In this document: positions 23,601 to 38,600 of the stretch, one piece after another | Numbering within the stretch: the first letter of the stretch is position 1 | How the letters are laid out: each line of letters starts with the position of its first letter | Origin: Janthinobacterium agaricidamnosum | Lineage (GTDB): Bacteria; Pseudomonadota; Gammaproteobacteria; Burkholderiales; Burkholderiaceae_D | Assembly (NCBI RefSeq): GCF_003667705.1 | Contig: NZ_CP033019.1 | Coordinates: forward strand, 372,001 to 436,000 | Length of the DNA: 64,000 nt | Direction: 5' to 3' | Notes under the pieces: model-generated | Databases searched by the model: none | Told to the model about the DNA's origin: nothing | What the model saw: only the letters and a program-made list of their open reading frames with translations | Made by a program: the position numbers and the translations under genes

Positions 23601-26600
23601 GGCGTGACGGATCGGCCTTTCCGCCAGTTGTGCAAGCAGCTGGGTGCCGGCTATGCCGTGTCGGAGATGGCGGCGTCGAATCCGCGCCTGTGGGCAACGG
23701 AAAAAAGCGCGCGCCGCACGGATCACGACGGCGAAATGGAGCCGAAAGCCGTGCAGATCGCCGGCGCCGATCCGCAGGACCTGGCCGACTGCGCCAGGTT
23801 CAATGTGGACCGAGGCGCGCAGATCATCGACATCAACATGGGCTGCCCCGTCAAAAAGGTGTGCAACAGCTGGTGCGGTTCGGCCCTGCTGCAAGATGAA
23901 AGCCTGGTCGAAAAGATCCTGCACGCCGTCGTCAATGCCGTCGACGTGCCGGTCACCCTGAAATTTCGCACGGGCTGGAACCGTTCCAACAAGAATGCCC
24001 TGACCATCGCCCGCATTGCCGAGCAAGCGGGCATCCAGATGCTGACCCTGCACGGCCGTACGCGTGCCGATGGCTACAAGGGCGATGCCGAATATGAAAC
24101 GATTGCCGCCGTGAAAGCATCGGTGGGCATTCCCGTGGTGGCCAACGGCGACATTACCAGTCCGGAAAAGGCCCGTTTTGTGCTGGATCAAACGGGCGCC
24201 GATGCCGTCATGATCGGCCGCGCGGCACAGGGCCGGCCGTGGATTTGCCGCGAGATCGACCATTTCCTGCGCACCGGCACCTTGTTGCCGGCGCCGTACG
24301 TGGATGAAGTGCGGACCTTGATGGACGAGCATTTGCGCGCCCATTATGCGTTTTATGGCGAGTTCCTCGGCGTGCGCACGGCGCGCAAGCACATCGGCTG
24401 GTACGTCAAGGATCTGGAAGGCGGCGAAGCGTTCCGTCAGGAAATGAACTTGCTGGAGTCGACGGATGCGCAGTTGCTGGCCGTCGATCAATTTTTTGAG
24501 TCGCAATGGAAATTTGGCGAACGGTTACAATACCGCCTCGCCGAATCCAGTGAAAGTGGCCTGATCGATACGATCAAACCTGCGGCCACGGCAGCATGAG
24601 CAGATAGCAACAAGCAGGGTAAATCAGTTAGCAGCAGTACAAGGGCGAACGCCTATACAGAGCGTCATGCAATATTAATTACAACACCGAGGCAAGAGGG
24701 CAGCACGCGGACCGCATGAGCGGCGCGGCGCCGGATGGCCAGGTGTTCAGCCGGTTGAAGCATAAAAATGAGCAAAGAAAGCATTCAGGAAGTCGTACAG
24801 AAAAGTCTAGAAGATTACTTCAATGACCTGGGCGAACAGCAAGCATCGAATATCTACGACATGGTCGTGCTGACCGTGGAAAAGCCCATCCTGGAAGTCG
24901 TGATGACACGCGCCGATGGCAACCAGTCGCACGCCGCGCAGATGCTGGGCATCAACCGCAATACCCTGCGCAAGAAATTGCAGGAGCACGGTTTGCTGTA
25001 ATGCCGGCATGCAAGTGACGCCAAGATTTGAATCCGCCGCAGCGGGCCCGGCCTGATAGCTGATTGCTGCGCCATTCGCCAAGAACACTTAACCACCTAG
25101 CCACAGCCATGATCAAACAAGCTCTCCTCTCCGTTTCCGACAAGACCGGCGTTCTCGACTTCGCCCGCGCCCTGTCCGCCCTCGGCGTCAACCTCCTGTC
25201 CACCGGCGGCACCGCCAAATTGCTGGCAGACAACGGTGTTCCTGTCACGGAAGTTGCCGATTACACGGGTTTCCCGGAGATGCTCGATGGCCGTGTGAAG
25301 ACCCTGCACCCGAAAGTGCACGGCGGTATCCTGGCGCGCCGCGATTTCCCTGAGCACATGTCGAAACTGGTCGAGCACGACATGCCGACCATCGACATGG
25401 TGGTGGTCAACCTGTACCCGTTCCAGGGCACGGTCGCCAAGGCTGATTGCACGCTGGAAGACGCGATCGAAAACATCGATATCGGCGGCCCGACCATGCT
25501 GCGTTCGGCAGCCAAGAACCACAAGGATGTGGTCGTCATCTGCGACCCGACCGACTACGACGCGGTGCTGGCGGAAATGCGCTCGGCCGATGGCCAGGCC
25601 GGCGACGTCAGCTATGACACCAAGTTCATGCTGGCGAAAAAAGTCTTTGCGCACACGGCGCAATACGACGGCGCCATCACCAACTACCTGACGAGCCTGG
25701 GCCCGACGAAGGTGCACGCCGAGCGCGGCGCCTATCCGCAAATCCTCAACGTTGCATTTGAGAAAGTGCAAGACATGCGCTACGGCGAGAACCCGCACCA
25801 GAGCGCCGCCTTCTACCGCGACCTCGTCGCCACCGATGGCGCGCTGGCCAACTACCGCCAGTTGCAGGGCAAGGAATTGTCGTACAACAACATCGCCGAT
25901 GCCGATGCTGCCTGGGAATGCGTGAAGAGCATGGGCGGCTTCGAGCAAAGCGCCGCCTGCGTCATCGTCAAGCATGCGAACCCGTGCGGCGTGGCCCTGG
26001 GCAAGAACGCAGCGGAAGCGTACGCGCGCGCCCTGCAGACGGACCCGACCTCGGCATTCGGCGGCATCATCGCGTTTAATACCGAACTCGACGGCGCCAC
26101 CGCCGGCGAAATCGCCAAGCTGTTCGTGGAAGTGCTGATCGCTCCGTCGTTCTCCGCCGAAGCGAAACAAATTCTGTCGAGCAAGCAAAACGTGCGCATG
26201 CTGGAAATCCCGCTGGGCAGCGGCGTACACGCCATGGACTTCAAGCGCGTCGGTGGCGGCTTGCTGGTGCAATCGCCGGACGCGAAAAACGTCGGCATCG
26301 GCGACTTGCGCGTGGTCAGCAAGCTGCAGCCGACGCCGCAGCAACTGGCCGACCTGATGTTCGCCTGGAAAGTGGCGAAATTCGTCAAGTCGAACGCCAT
26401 CGTTTTCTGCGGCAATAACATGACCCTGGGAGTGGGCGCAGGCCAGATGAGCCGTATCGACTCGGCCCGCATCGCTTCCATCAAGGCGCAAAACGCGGGC
26501 TTGTCGCTGACCGGTTCCGTGGTGGCGTCGGACGCCTTCTTCCCGTTCCGCGACGGCCTCGACGTCGTCGTCGACGCAGGCGCGACCTGCGTGATCCACC

Positions 26601-29600
26601 CGGGCGGCTCCATGCGCGACCAGGAAGTGATCGATGCGGCGGACGAGCGCGGCGTCGTCATGTTGTATACCGGAACGCGTCACTTCCGTCATTGATAGTG
26701 AAGAGAGTAGGTCGGATTAGCGAGGCCGAAGGCCGCGCGTAATCCGACAAGCGCAGTTGGCGACGCATGTCGGATTACGCGTACCGCTAATCCGACCTAC
26801 AGCTCTCGATAAGGTACTCAGCGGCAGGCACTGGTTATTCACCGGTGCCTGCCGTATTCATTATAGAATCTGGCGATGATTATTCTTGGCATCGATCCTG
26901 GCCTGCGCACGACCGGCTTTGGGGTCATTGAAAAACACGGCAACAAGCTGCGCTATATCGCGTCGGGCACCGTCAAGACGGGTTCCGAAGGGGAATTGCC
27001 GCCGCGCCTGAAGGTCATCCTGCGGGGCGTGAGCGAAATCGTCGGCACCTACCAGCCCGATTGCGCGGCCATCGAAAAAGTGTTTGTCAACGTCAACCCC
27101 CAATCGACCTTGCTGCTGGGCCAGGCACGGGGCGCGGCCATTTGCGCGCTGGTCCACGCCGACCTGTCGGTGGCCGAATACACGGCCCTGCAAGTGAAAC
27201 AGGCCGTCACGGGCCACGGCAAGGCGGCCAAGGAGCAGGTGCAGGACATGGTTTCCCGGCTGCTGTCGCTGCCCGGCTTGCCCGGTACGGATGCGGCCGA
27301 TGCGCTGGGCGTGGCCATTTGCCACGCCAACAGCATCGATGCGCTGGCCATGCTCGGCGCGCTGGCGCCGCAATTGCAGGGCTTGCGCATGAAGCGCGGC
27401 CGCCTCGTTGGATAAAGCAGCACTCTGAAATTTTACATTAGGAACACGCGATGATAGGCCGTCTCTCCGGTATTTTGCTTGAAAAAAATCCGCCACAATT
27501 GCTGGTCGATTGCCAGGGCGTCGGCTATGAAGTCGACGTGCCGATGAGCACCTTTTACAACCTGCCCCACGTGGGCGAAAAAGTCGTGCTGTTCACGCAC
27601 CAGGCCATCCGCGAGGATGCGCATTTGCTGTTTGGCTTCGGCAATGCGGCCGAGCGGGCCGTGTTCCGCCAGTTGATCAAGATCACGGGCGTGGGCGCGC
27701 GCATGGCGCTGTCCATCCTGTCCGGCATGACGATCGCGGACCTGGCGCAAGCGATCACCCTGCAGGATTCCGGCCGCCTCGTGAAAGTGCCTGGCATCGG
27801 CAAGAAGACGGCCGAACGGCTGCTGCTGGAATTGAAGGGCAAGCTGGGGGCCGATATCGGCGCCGGCGGCGCGCACGCGGCGCCCGATGCCCAATCGGAC
27901 ATCCTCAATGCGCTGGTCGCGCTCGGCTATTCCGACAAGGAAGCGCTGGCCGCCGTGAAAAACGTGCCGGCCGGCAGCGGCGTGTCGGACGGCATCAAAC
28001 TGGCGCTGAAAGCGCTGTCGAAAGGCTGATAGGGCATGAGCATCCAGACCGACAGCTTCACGGAACAGCGCATCATCGACGCGGCGCCCATCTCGCACAA
28101 CGAAGAGGCGATCGAACGGGCCTTGCGCCCGAAGCAGCTCGACGAGTACGTGGGACAGGAAAAGATCCGCGACCAGCTGGAAATTTTTATTACGGCCGCG
28201 CGCCAGCGCAAGGAAGCGCTCGACCATACCTTGCTGTTCGGCCCGCCTGGCTTGGGCAAGACGACCCTGGCGCACATCATCGCGCGCGAAATGGGCGTCA
28301 ATCTGCGCCAGACCTCCGGCCCCGTGCTCGAGCGCCCGGGCGACCTGGCGGCAATCCTGACGAACCTGGAAGCGAACGACGTCCTGTTCATCGATGAAAT
28401 CCACCGCCTGTCCCCCGTCGTCGAAGAGATTTTATATCCGGCCCTTGAGGATTATCAGATCGACATCATGATCGGCGAAGGCCCGGCTGCCCGTTCCGTC
28501 AAGCTCGATCTGCAGCCGTTTACATTAGTGGGCGCCACCACGCGCGCCGGCATGCTGACCAATCCGCTGCGCGACCGCTTCGGCATCGTCGCCCGGCTGG
28601 AGTTCTACAACACGGGCGAATTGACGAAGATCGTCACGCGCAGCGCGGCCCTGCTGAAAGCGCCGATCGACCCGGAAGGCGCGCATGAAATCGCCCAGCG
28701 CGCGCGCGGCACGCCCCGCATCGCCAACCGCCTGCTGCGCCGCGTGCGCGATTTCGCGGAAGTCAAAAGCAATGGCGAGATCACCAAGGTGGTGGCTGAC
28801 CGCGCGCTGGCCATGCTGGACGTCGATTCCGCCGGTTTCGACGTGATGGACCGTAAATTGCTCGAAGCCGTGCTGTTCAAGTTCGGCGGCGGCCCCGTCG
28901 GCATCGGCAATCTGGCCGCCGCCATCGGCGAAGCGGCCGATACCATCGAAGACGTGCTGGAACCTTACCTGATACAGCAAGGTTTCCTGCAGCGCACGCC
29001 GCGTGGCCGTGTCGCCACGCCGGCCGCCTACCTGCACTTCGGCGTCAGCGCGCCGCGCATGGGCCCGGGCGGCGAAGCGTGGGAACTGTGATGGCGGAAG
29101 CGGGTGAGCAAGCGAACGTGGGCATGCAGATCTGGATCGACGCCGATGCCTGTCCCGTGGTCATCAAGGAAATTTTGTACAGAGTCGCCGACCGCCTGGA
29201 GTTGCCGCTCACCCTGGTCGCCAACCAGGGTTTGAGGGTGCCGCCCTCGCGTTTCATCCGCACCGTGCAAGTGCCGTCTGGCGCCGACGTGGCCGACCAG
29301 GAAATCGTGCGGCTGCTCAATCCCGGCGACCTCGTCATCACGGGCGACATCCCGCTGGCGGCCGACGTCCTGGCCAAGGGCGGTTTCGCGCTGAACCCGC
29401 GCGGCGAGTTTTATACGAAAGACAATATCGCCCAGCAATTGACGATGCGCGCCTTCATGGAAGAATTGCGCAGCGGCGGCGTCGACACGGGCGGCCCGGC
29501 CGCCTTCAGCCAGTCGGACCGGCAACAGTTCGCCAACAGCCTGGACCGGCATCTGAGCAAGCATCACCGCAAGCCGGCAGCGCCGCAGACGTAAAAAAAC

Positions 29601-32600
29601 CGGCGCAAGCCGGTTTTTTGTGCGCGTAAAACTTAACGCATGACTTTGCGCGTGCCCACGACTTCCACCGTCACGCGGCGGTTCTTGGCGCGGCCGGCGG
29701 CACTCGTGTTGTCGGCCACGGGCTGGGTTTCTCCCTTGCCTTCCGTGTAGACGCGGCTCGTCTCGACACCCTGCGCCACCAGATAAGCCTTGACGGCTTC
29801 GGCGCGGCGCAAGGAGAGCTTCTGGTTGTAGGCATCCGGACCGACGGCATCCGTATGGCCGACTGTGACGATGACTTCCAGGTCCATGCCCGTCAGTTGA
29901 CCGAGCAGCTGGTCCAGTGCCGCCTTGCCTTGCGGCTTGAGCGTCGATTGATCGAAATCAAACAGCGCTTCGGAAGCAAACGACACTTTTTCCGACACGG
30001 GGGCTGGCGCCGGCTTGGCCTCGATCACCGGTGCCGGCATGGCGACGACGGGGGCGACTTCGGGCGCCGGCTGGTAGGCGGGCGTGGCGCTGGCCGGACG
30101 GCCCAGTTTATACACGAGGCTGACGGAATACAGGTCCGCATCGCCGCGGTTGCCGACGGCGTCGTTCAGGCGATAACGCTCGACTTCGCCACGCAGGGCC
30201 AGCGCTTCGCTGAACTTGTATTCGAGGCCCAGGCCCAGCTTGGCGTTGAGCTTGCGTTCGCTGGCATGGGTATTGCTCGAACCCAGCAGGCGGTTGCCGC
30301 TGAATTCCGTGTTGGTCTTGGTGTAGTGCATGCCGACACGGCCCAGCAACGACAGGCGCTGCGACAGCGGCAGCTGGCCCAACAAGTCCAGGTTTACGCC
30401 GCGAAAGGCCGCTTGTCCGTTCAGTACGCCGTTGCCGCTGGTGGTCGACTTGAAATCGAACTTGCCCAGGTCAAAGTAACCGGCTTCCACGGCGACATAC
30501 TGGTTCAGTTGGCGGCCGACAAACAGTTTATAGCCGGTGTCGCGCTGGTCCTTGCTGAAACCGATGACGGTTTCGCCGTTGGCGGCCAGGCTGGCGCGCA
30601 GGCGCGGCTCGTCGATGGTGGCGCGCGACTGGCCCGCGCCCGCGCCGATGTACCAGGCGCTGTTGGCCCAGTCCGGGTTGATGAAGGTGTTGTCCTGCGC
30701 CTGCGCCGATTGGGCCGCCAGCAAGGCGCCGGCCATTACGCTCAGGGCGCCCAGTGTGTGTGCGATAGTCATGGTCATGTCCCGATTATTTGGTGATCTG
30801 ATTGTTGCGCAGGGTAACGGCGGCGGCCGTCAGCACGCGGCCATTGAGCAGGGTCGTATTGTCGCCCACCGTGATGGCGGCCGACTGGCCCAGGATATTG
30901 CCCTTGAAGACGCTGTTGGCGGCCAGGGTGGTGGGGCCGACGGGCAACCAGCTGACGTTGTCGGCCGTGGCGCCATTGTTCAGGGCAACCACCGAGTTGA
31001 CGGTCGAGTTCAAGGTCAGGGCCGTACGGAAGATGTACACGCCAGGACCGTTCAGGGTCAGGGTGCCCGTGATGCTGATGGCGCCCGCATAGCAATACAC
31101 GCCGGGACCGAAGGTTTGGCCGCCGAGGTCGATGCCGCCGGCAAAGCTGACGTCGCACGTACGGCTGTTGCCGTCCGTGATTGCCGCTTGCAAATCCGTC
31201 ATGGCGCCGGCCAGGATGGCGCCCGACTTGTAGTTGGTAAAGCCTGCCGCCTGGGTCGGATCGACCGTTTGCGAAGGTGAGCCGACGTCGCCCGTGATCA
31301 GCGTGGTGCCGCCCGAATTGTTCGTGATCGAGGTACCTGCCAGCACGCCGAAAGGTGCCGCGCGGCCCAGGAAGATCGGGTTCAGGACGGGCGGGATGGC
31401 GACAGCGGTGACGGTCAGCAGCGCGCTGCCCGACTGGCCGCCGGCCGTGGCGGTGATGCTGCTGGTGCCGGTGGCAACACCGGTGGCGATGCCCGTGTTC
31501 AGTACCGTGGCATTGGCAACGGTGCCCGAGGTCCAGGCGGCGCTGTTGGTGACGATGGCGTTCGAGCTGTCGGAATAAGTGGCGGTGGCAATGAATTGCT
31601 GCGTGGCGCCGACAGCGATGCTGGCGGTGGCCGGCGTGACGGCAATGCTGACGATGCTGGTGGCCGGCACGGTGATGGTGGTGCTGGCCGTCTTGCCGTT
31701 GAAGCTGGCGTTCATGACGCTGGTGCCAAAGGCAACGCCGGTGACGAGGCCGCCGCTGGCGACGGTGGCGAAAGCGGGCGTGACGGCAAGGAAGCTGCTG
31801 CTGGCCGTGACGTCAGCCGTGCTGTTGTCCGAGTAGGTGGCAATGACGGCCAGCTGGCGCGTCGCGGCGACGGGCACGATGGGGCTTTGCGGCGTGACGG
31901 CGATAGCCAGCAAGGTCGCTGGCGTGACGGTCAACTGGGCCGCTGCGCTCTTGCCGCCAAACGCGGCGCTGATGCTGCTGTTGCCGGCAGCGATGCCGGT
32001 GCTCAAGCCTGTGGCGGCATTGACTGTCGCGCTGGCCGGTGTGGCCGACGCCCAGGCCGCCTTGGCGCTGACGTCTTGCGACGAGCCGTCGCTATACGTG
32101 GCGATGGCCGTGAATTGCTGGCCCGCACCGATGGTGACCGTGGCCGTGGCTGGCGTGACGGCCAGGCTGGACAAGGTGGCGCCCGGCAAGCCGAGGATGG
32201 GATCGCGTCCCTGGTCGCCGCCGCCGCAACCGGCAAGGGCGGCCATGGCCAGCAAACCTGCCGAGACGAGCAGCGGGTTCAGATATCGCTTGAAGAGATT
32301 CATATAGTTCCTTTGTGCATGGCAATCATTGCCGGGCATCCGCGGATGAGGTCATCCGGCAGAGCCATGCCGCCTTTCGCTACGGGCGATGGCGTCACAG
32401 GCATGCACTATTTCATTTAGGAAACTTCAAGTATGTTCGGTGGCGCGCATAGCCTGCCTTTGGCAGGAAAACGGCGCAAACGCGAGCAATTCGGCCTGGA
32501 AAACAACGGCCGTGTGCGGAATACAGACACAAAAAAGCCGGCGCAGCGGCCGGCTTCGATAGCGCAGGGGAGGGATTATTCTTCGCGCAGCCAAGTTTGC

Positions 32601-35600
32601 GTGCGGCCCAGCATCGGTATGCCCTTGTAAGCGCGCATGCTGATTTTCTTGCCGCCATCGCTCAGACTGATTTTGCTTTTATAGACAGTGCCATTTTTGG
32701 GATCGACGATTTCACCGCCGGTAAATTCGTTACCATCTTTTTTCAGGCCAGTCAGGATCACCATGCCGATAACGGGCTGATCCTTGCGCGCACCTTCGCA
32801 CTTTTCACACTTTGGGCTCTGGTCTTCATTCGGCTCGCGGAACAGCTTTTCAATCTGGCCTTGCAGTACGCCATTGTTTTCCGTGATGCGTATCAGCGCC
32901 TTTGGCTTGCCAGTCTCATCGTCGATGTTTTTCCACAGGCCAACCGGCGATACATCTGCGGCCAAGGCGAGGGCAGGGGCGACGCACAGCATGGCGCTGA
33001 TGGCAAATGCGGCAAATTTCATGGTAAGTCTCCTCATTGGTTTTTGTTTGTCGAGTGTAACAAATAAATGACCGGTCGTACTATTTTCTACTAAATTTAA
33101 CGCCTAACCATGACAGCATAGGCGCATGGCCAAAAAAAAGCCGCCCGGTAGGGCGGCTTTTCAACTGCTACATTGCTTGGGTTTGCTTAGGATGCTGACA
33201 ACTTGGCAAACTGCTCGCGCATCTTTTCCAGCGTCGCGGAGAAGTTAGCGACGCGGGCTTTTTCCTGCGCCACCACTTCAGCCGGTGCGCGGGCGACAAA
33301 ACTTTCGTTCGACAGTTTGCCGTTGGCTTTGTTGATCTCGCCTTCAAGACGTGCCATTTCTTTCGACAGGCGCTCGCGTTCGGCTGCCACGTCGATTTCC
33401 ACTTTCAGCATCAGCTTGGTGGTGCCGACGATGGCGACGGCCGCTGGCGAGTCCGGCAGCGCATCGACGATCTGCACTTCAGCCAGCTTGCCCAGCGACT
33501 GGATGTACGGTGCGTACGACGCCAGCGCGGCCTTTTCCGCCGCATTGCCCGCTTCGACGATCAGCGGCACGCGCACGGATGGCGAGATCTGCATTTCGCC
33601 GCGCAGGTTGCGCGTCGCATCCGTCAAGGCCTTCAACTGCTGCATCCACGCTTCGGCCGACTCGTCGATCTTGCTGGTGTCAGCGATCGGATACGGCTGC
33701 ATCATGATCGAATCACCCTCAGCTTTCAGGGTCTTGCCGGCCAGCGGCGCCACCGTCTGCCACAGCGCTTCCGTGACGAAGGGGATGATCGGATGGGCCA
33801 GGCGCAGCACCACTTCCAGCACGCGCAGCAGGGTATGGCGGGTGGCGCGCTGCTGGCCTTCCGTGCCTTGCTGTACTTGCACCTTGGCTACTTCCAGGTA
33901 CCAGTCGCAATACTCGTCCCACACGAATTTGTAGATGGTGGCGGCGATGTTGTCGAAACGGAAGTCTTCGAAGCCCTTGGCCACGTCTAGTTCCGCCTTT
34001 TGCAGCAGGGAAATAATCCACTTGTCCGCTTGCGACAGATCAACATCGTTCGGGGTGCAATCCTTGCCTTCCGTATTCATCATGACGAAACGGGTGGCGT
34101 TCCACATCTTGTTGCAGAAGTTGCGGTAGCCTTCGCAGCGGCCCAGGTCGAAGTTGATGTTGCGGCCCAGCGAGGCATAGCTGGCCATGGTGAAGCGCAC
34201 GGCGTCCGTGCCGTAGGCGGAAATGCCTTCCGGGAATTCCTTGCGTGTCGCCTTGGTGATCTTTTCCGCGTCGCGCGGGTTCATCAGGCCCGTGGTGCGC
34301 TTGACGATCAAGCCTTCCAGGTCGATGCCGTCGATCAGGTCGATCGGGTCCAGGGTATTGCCCTTCGACTTGGACATCTTCTGCCCCGTCGAATCGCGCA
34401 CCAGGCCGTGCACGTAGACGGTTTCAAACGGTACCTTGCCCGTGAAGTGCGCCGTCATCATGACCATGCGCGCGACCCAGAAGAAGATGATGTCGAAACC
34501 CGTGACCAGCACGGACGACGGCAGGAAGGCCTTCATGTCCGGTGTTTCTTCTGGCCAACCCATGGTCGAGAACGGCACGAGAGCCGACGAGAACCACGTG
34601 TCGAGCACGTCGTCGTCGCGTTTCAAGGGGCCCGTGCTGCCGGCGGCCTGCGCCTTGGCGATGGCTTCCGCTTCTGTCTTGGCAACGAAGATATTGCCCT
34701 TGTCGTCGTACCAGGCCGGAATTTGATGGCCCCACCACAGCTGGCGCGAGATGCACCAGTCCTGGATGTTGTTGAGCCACTGGTTGTAGGTGGTGCTCCA
34801 ATTTTCCGGCACGAACTTGATTTCGCCATTGGCGACCTTGTCCAGCGCCGTCTCGGCGATCGACTTGCCCGGGAAGAAAGTGCCTTCCGGGGCCGGTTTG
34901 CTCATGGCGACGAACCACTGATCCGTCAGCATCGGCTCGATGACGACGCCCGTGCGGTCGCCGCGCGGCACCATCAATTTATGCGGCTTGACCTGTTCCA
35001 GCAAGCCTTGCGCGTCGAGGTCGGCGACGATCTGCTTGCGCGCGGCGAAACGGTCCATGCCGCGGTAGGCGGCCGGCGCGTCGTCGGTGATCTTCGCGTC
35101 CAGGGTCAGGATGACGATCTGCGCCAGTTTGTGGCGCTGGCCCACGGCGTAATCGTTCATGTCGTGCGCAGGGGTGATCTTCACGCAGCCGGTGCCGAAT
35201 TCCTTGTCGACGTATTCGTCGGCAATGATGGGGATTTCGCGGTCCGTCAGCGGCAGTTTGAGCATCTTGCCCACCAGCGCCGTGTAGCGCTCGTCCGTCG
35301 GATCGACGGCCACGGCCACGTCGCCCAGCATGGTTTCAGGACGCGTGGTGGCCACCGTCAGGAAACCGCTGCCGTCGGCCAGCGGGTATTTGATGTACCA
35401 CATGGAGCCGTCTTCTTCTTCCGACACCACTTCCAGGTCGGACACGGCCGTGCCCAGCACGGGGTCCCAGTTGACGAGGCGCTTGCCGCGGTAGATCAGG
35501 CCCTGCTCGAACAGGCGCACGAAGACGTCGGTGACGACTTTCGAGCGCGGTTCATCCATCGTGAAGTATTCGCGCTGCCAGTCGGCCGAAGCGCCCAGGC

Positions 35601-38600
35601 GGCGCATCTGCCCGGTGATGATGGAACCCGATTTTTCTTTCCATTCCCACACTTTTTCCACGAATTTCTCGCGGCCCAGGTCATGGCGCGAAATCTTTTG
35701 CGCGTCCAGCTGGCGTTGCACGACGATTTGCGTGGCGATGCCCGCGTGGTCGGTGCCGGGAATCCAGGCCGTGTTGTGGCCCAGCATGCGGTGGTAGCGG
35801 GTCAGGCCATCCATGATGGTCTGGTTGAACGCATGGCCCATGTGCAAGGTGCCGGTGACGTTCGGCGGCGGCAACTGGATGCTGAAGGAAGGTTTTCCGG
35901 CATCGAGGGTGGCGGTAAAGTAACCGCGCTGTTCCCACTCGGTGCGCCAGAATTGTTCAATGTCGGCGGGCTCGAAAGACTTGGCTAATTCCATGATTTG
36001 GCGTGTGATTGGCAAAAGGAACCATTATAGATGACGCGGCAACGCCTGCAGCGTGGCAAGCGGCCTTTTTCAGTGTTTTGGCGGCCTGGCGGGCCGCGAA
36101 CTAAGTAATCCTCAGGAAATTATTGTGAAATTATGACGAACAGAACCGGATGCTATGCAAGGCGCCAGCCGTGACGCAGTGCGAGCACTGCTAGCAGCGG
36201 GCAACGCCGCAGAGCGCCGGTTATGGAAGTCAGAAATCACAATAATTTATTGGGGGTTACTTAACAACAGAGGGCGCAATAAAACGGGGGCGACAGGGGC
36301 GCCGATGCTATAATGCCGGCCTCGGCGCCTCCTGCCCCATCCTTGCGGACGGCGCCAGCAGACGCGGTTGCATTAAAGTTTCATATCCAGCACTCGTCCG
36401 CGTCTCACGGCCAGCGCATCTGCGATGCCAGCCACCTTCAGCGCATCCCCTTTGGGCCGGGCGCCTGAGCCACGCGCACCGCCAGCGGTGCACCATTCAC
36501 GGCGGAATCAAAGCGGCACGTCCATTGCACGCCGCTGCCGCCACAGCTTAGCCAGGATCTGTTGTCCGGCGCGTCGTCTTTTGATACGGCATACCCCGCT
36601 TGGCGCCTTGCCGCCTGCGGCCTTGCCGTGGCCGCCGCTTTCCTGGTTGCGCTTTTACAAGGAAATCATCATGAAAAAAATCGCCATCGTTGCCGGTCTT
36701 GCCACCACTCTGGGCGCCTTGCCTGCCGCCCAAGCCCAGTCGTCCGTTGATGTCTATGGTCTGATGGACGCGGGCCTGGTACAGGAAGGCGGCATCAGCA
36801 AGCTCACCAGTGGCATATCGGCCGGCTCGCGCCTGGGCCTGCGCGGCACGGAGTCGCTGGGCAATGGCTGGCAAGCCGTGTTCACCCTGGAAGCGGGCGT
36901 GCAGGGCGATACGGGCCGCTCGGACCAGGCGGGGCAATTGTTCGGCCGCCAGGCGTTTGTCGGCCTCGACAGCCCGCTGGGCATGCTGACCGTGGGCCGC
37001 CAGTACAACCTGCAAAGCCAGGCCTTGACCGACGTGGCCGACCCGTTCGAAGGCGGTTATGCCGGCGCGGCGACCAACCTGGCCGGCTATTCGGCCACGC
37101 GCATCGACAATACCGTGCGCTACACCTCGCCGGAATGGCGCGGCGTGACGGGCACCGTCATGTATGGCGCCGGCGAACACACGGGTGTGGCGGCGGACCA
37201 GCGCTCGCTGGGTCTGGCCCTCGGCTATGTCAACGGTCCGTTGACCTTGCGCCTGGCGCGCCAGAGCCGTGCGGGCGAGCCGGGTAAGGCCGACGCGAAC
37301 AACACGATTCTGGCCGGTAACTACAACTTCGGCGTGGCCACGGCGTTTGCCGGCTATGGCCGCAACACGGGCGAGGGCAGCACCATGTTCTTCGCGGAAA
37401 ACCCATATGGCGCGGCGCAGGCGCCCACCGCGTCGAACGACAGCCGCGACGCCATCGTTGGCGTCTCCGTGCCGCTGGGCGCGACGACTTTGCTGGCCTC
37501 GTATGTGCGCAAGGATGACCGCGACAGCGCCAACCGCGATGCGCAGCAGCTGGCCATCGGCGCCACGTACGCCTTGTCCAAGCGCAGCAAGGTGTATCTT
37601 GCCTACGCGCATATCCGCAACCGCAACGACGCCGCCTACATGGTGGGCAATGCCACGGAAGTGGGCACGGGCAACCGCGCCTTCAACGTCGGCTTGCGCC
37701 ACGCGTTTTAACGCCTGGTCAACCCATCGCCAGGGCCGGCAACATGCTGCCTTGGCGTAATAATTCTTCGAAGGCGGGCGCGGCCAGGGGGCGGCTGAAC
37801 AGATAGCCCTGCATCTGGTCGCAGCCATGCTGGCGCAGGAAGGCCAGCTGCTGCGCCGTTTCCACGCCTTCGGCGATCACTTTCAGGCGCAGACTGTGCG
37901 CCAGCGAAATAATGGCGCGCACGATGGCCGCATCGTCGTCGCTGTGCGTGATGTCGCTGACGAAGGTTTTGTCGATCTTTAATACATCGATGGGGAAGTG
38001 GCGCAGGTAGGCCAGGCTGGAATAGCCGGTGCCGAAGTCGTCGATGGACAGTTGCACGCCCAGCGCCTTCAGGTTGGCCATGATGGCGGTGGCTTGCTCC
38101 ACGTTATGCATGACCATGCTTTCCGTTAATTCCAGTTCCAGATGGGCGGCGTCGAGACCTGTCTCGGCCAGCGCCTGTGCCACAGCGTGCAGCAGATTTC
38201 TTTGCTTGAATTGTCGTGCCGACAGGTTCACGGCCAGGCGCAGCGGACCATGGCCTGCCAGCTGCCAGGCGCGTGTCTGGGCGCACGCCGTGCGCAGGAC
38301 CCAGTCGCCGATGGGCGTGATCAAGCCCATTTCCTCGGCAAGGCCGATGAAGCTGGCAGGTGGAATACGCCCCAGTTGCGGATGTTGCCAGCGCAGCAGC
38401 GCTTCCATGCCCACCACCGCGCCGCTGGCCAGATCCAGCTGGGGCTGGTATTCGAGGTGAAACTGCCCGCGTTCCAGGGCGTGGCGCAATTCGCTCTCGA
38501 GTCCCAGTTGTTCCAGGGTGCCTGAATTCATGCCCGAGGCATAGAATTGCCAGTGGCCCCGTCCCTGTTCCTTGGCGCGGTACATGGCGATGTCGGCGTG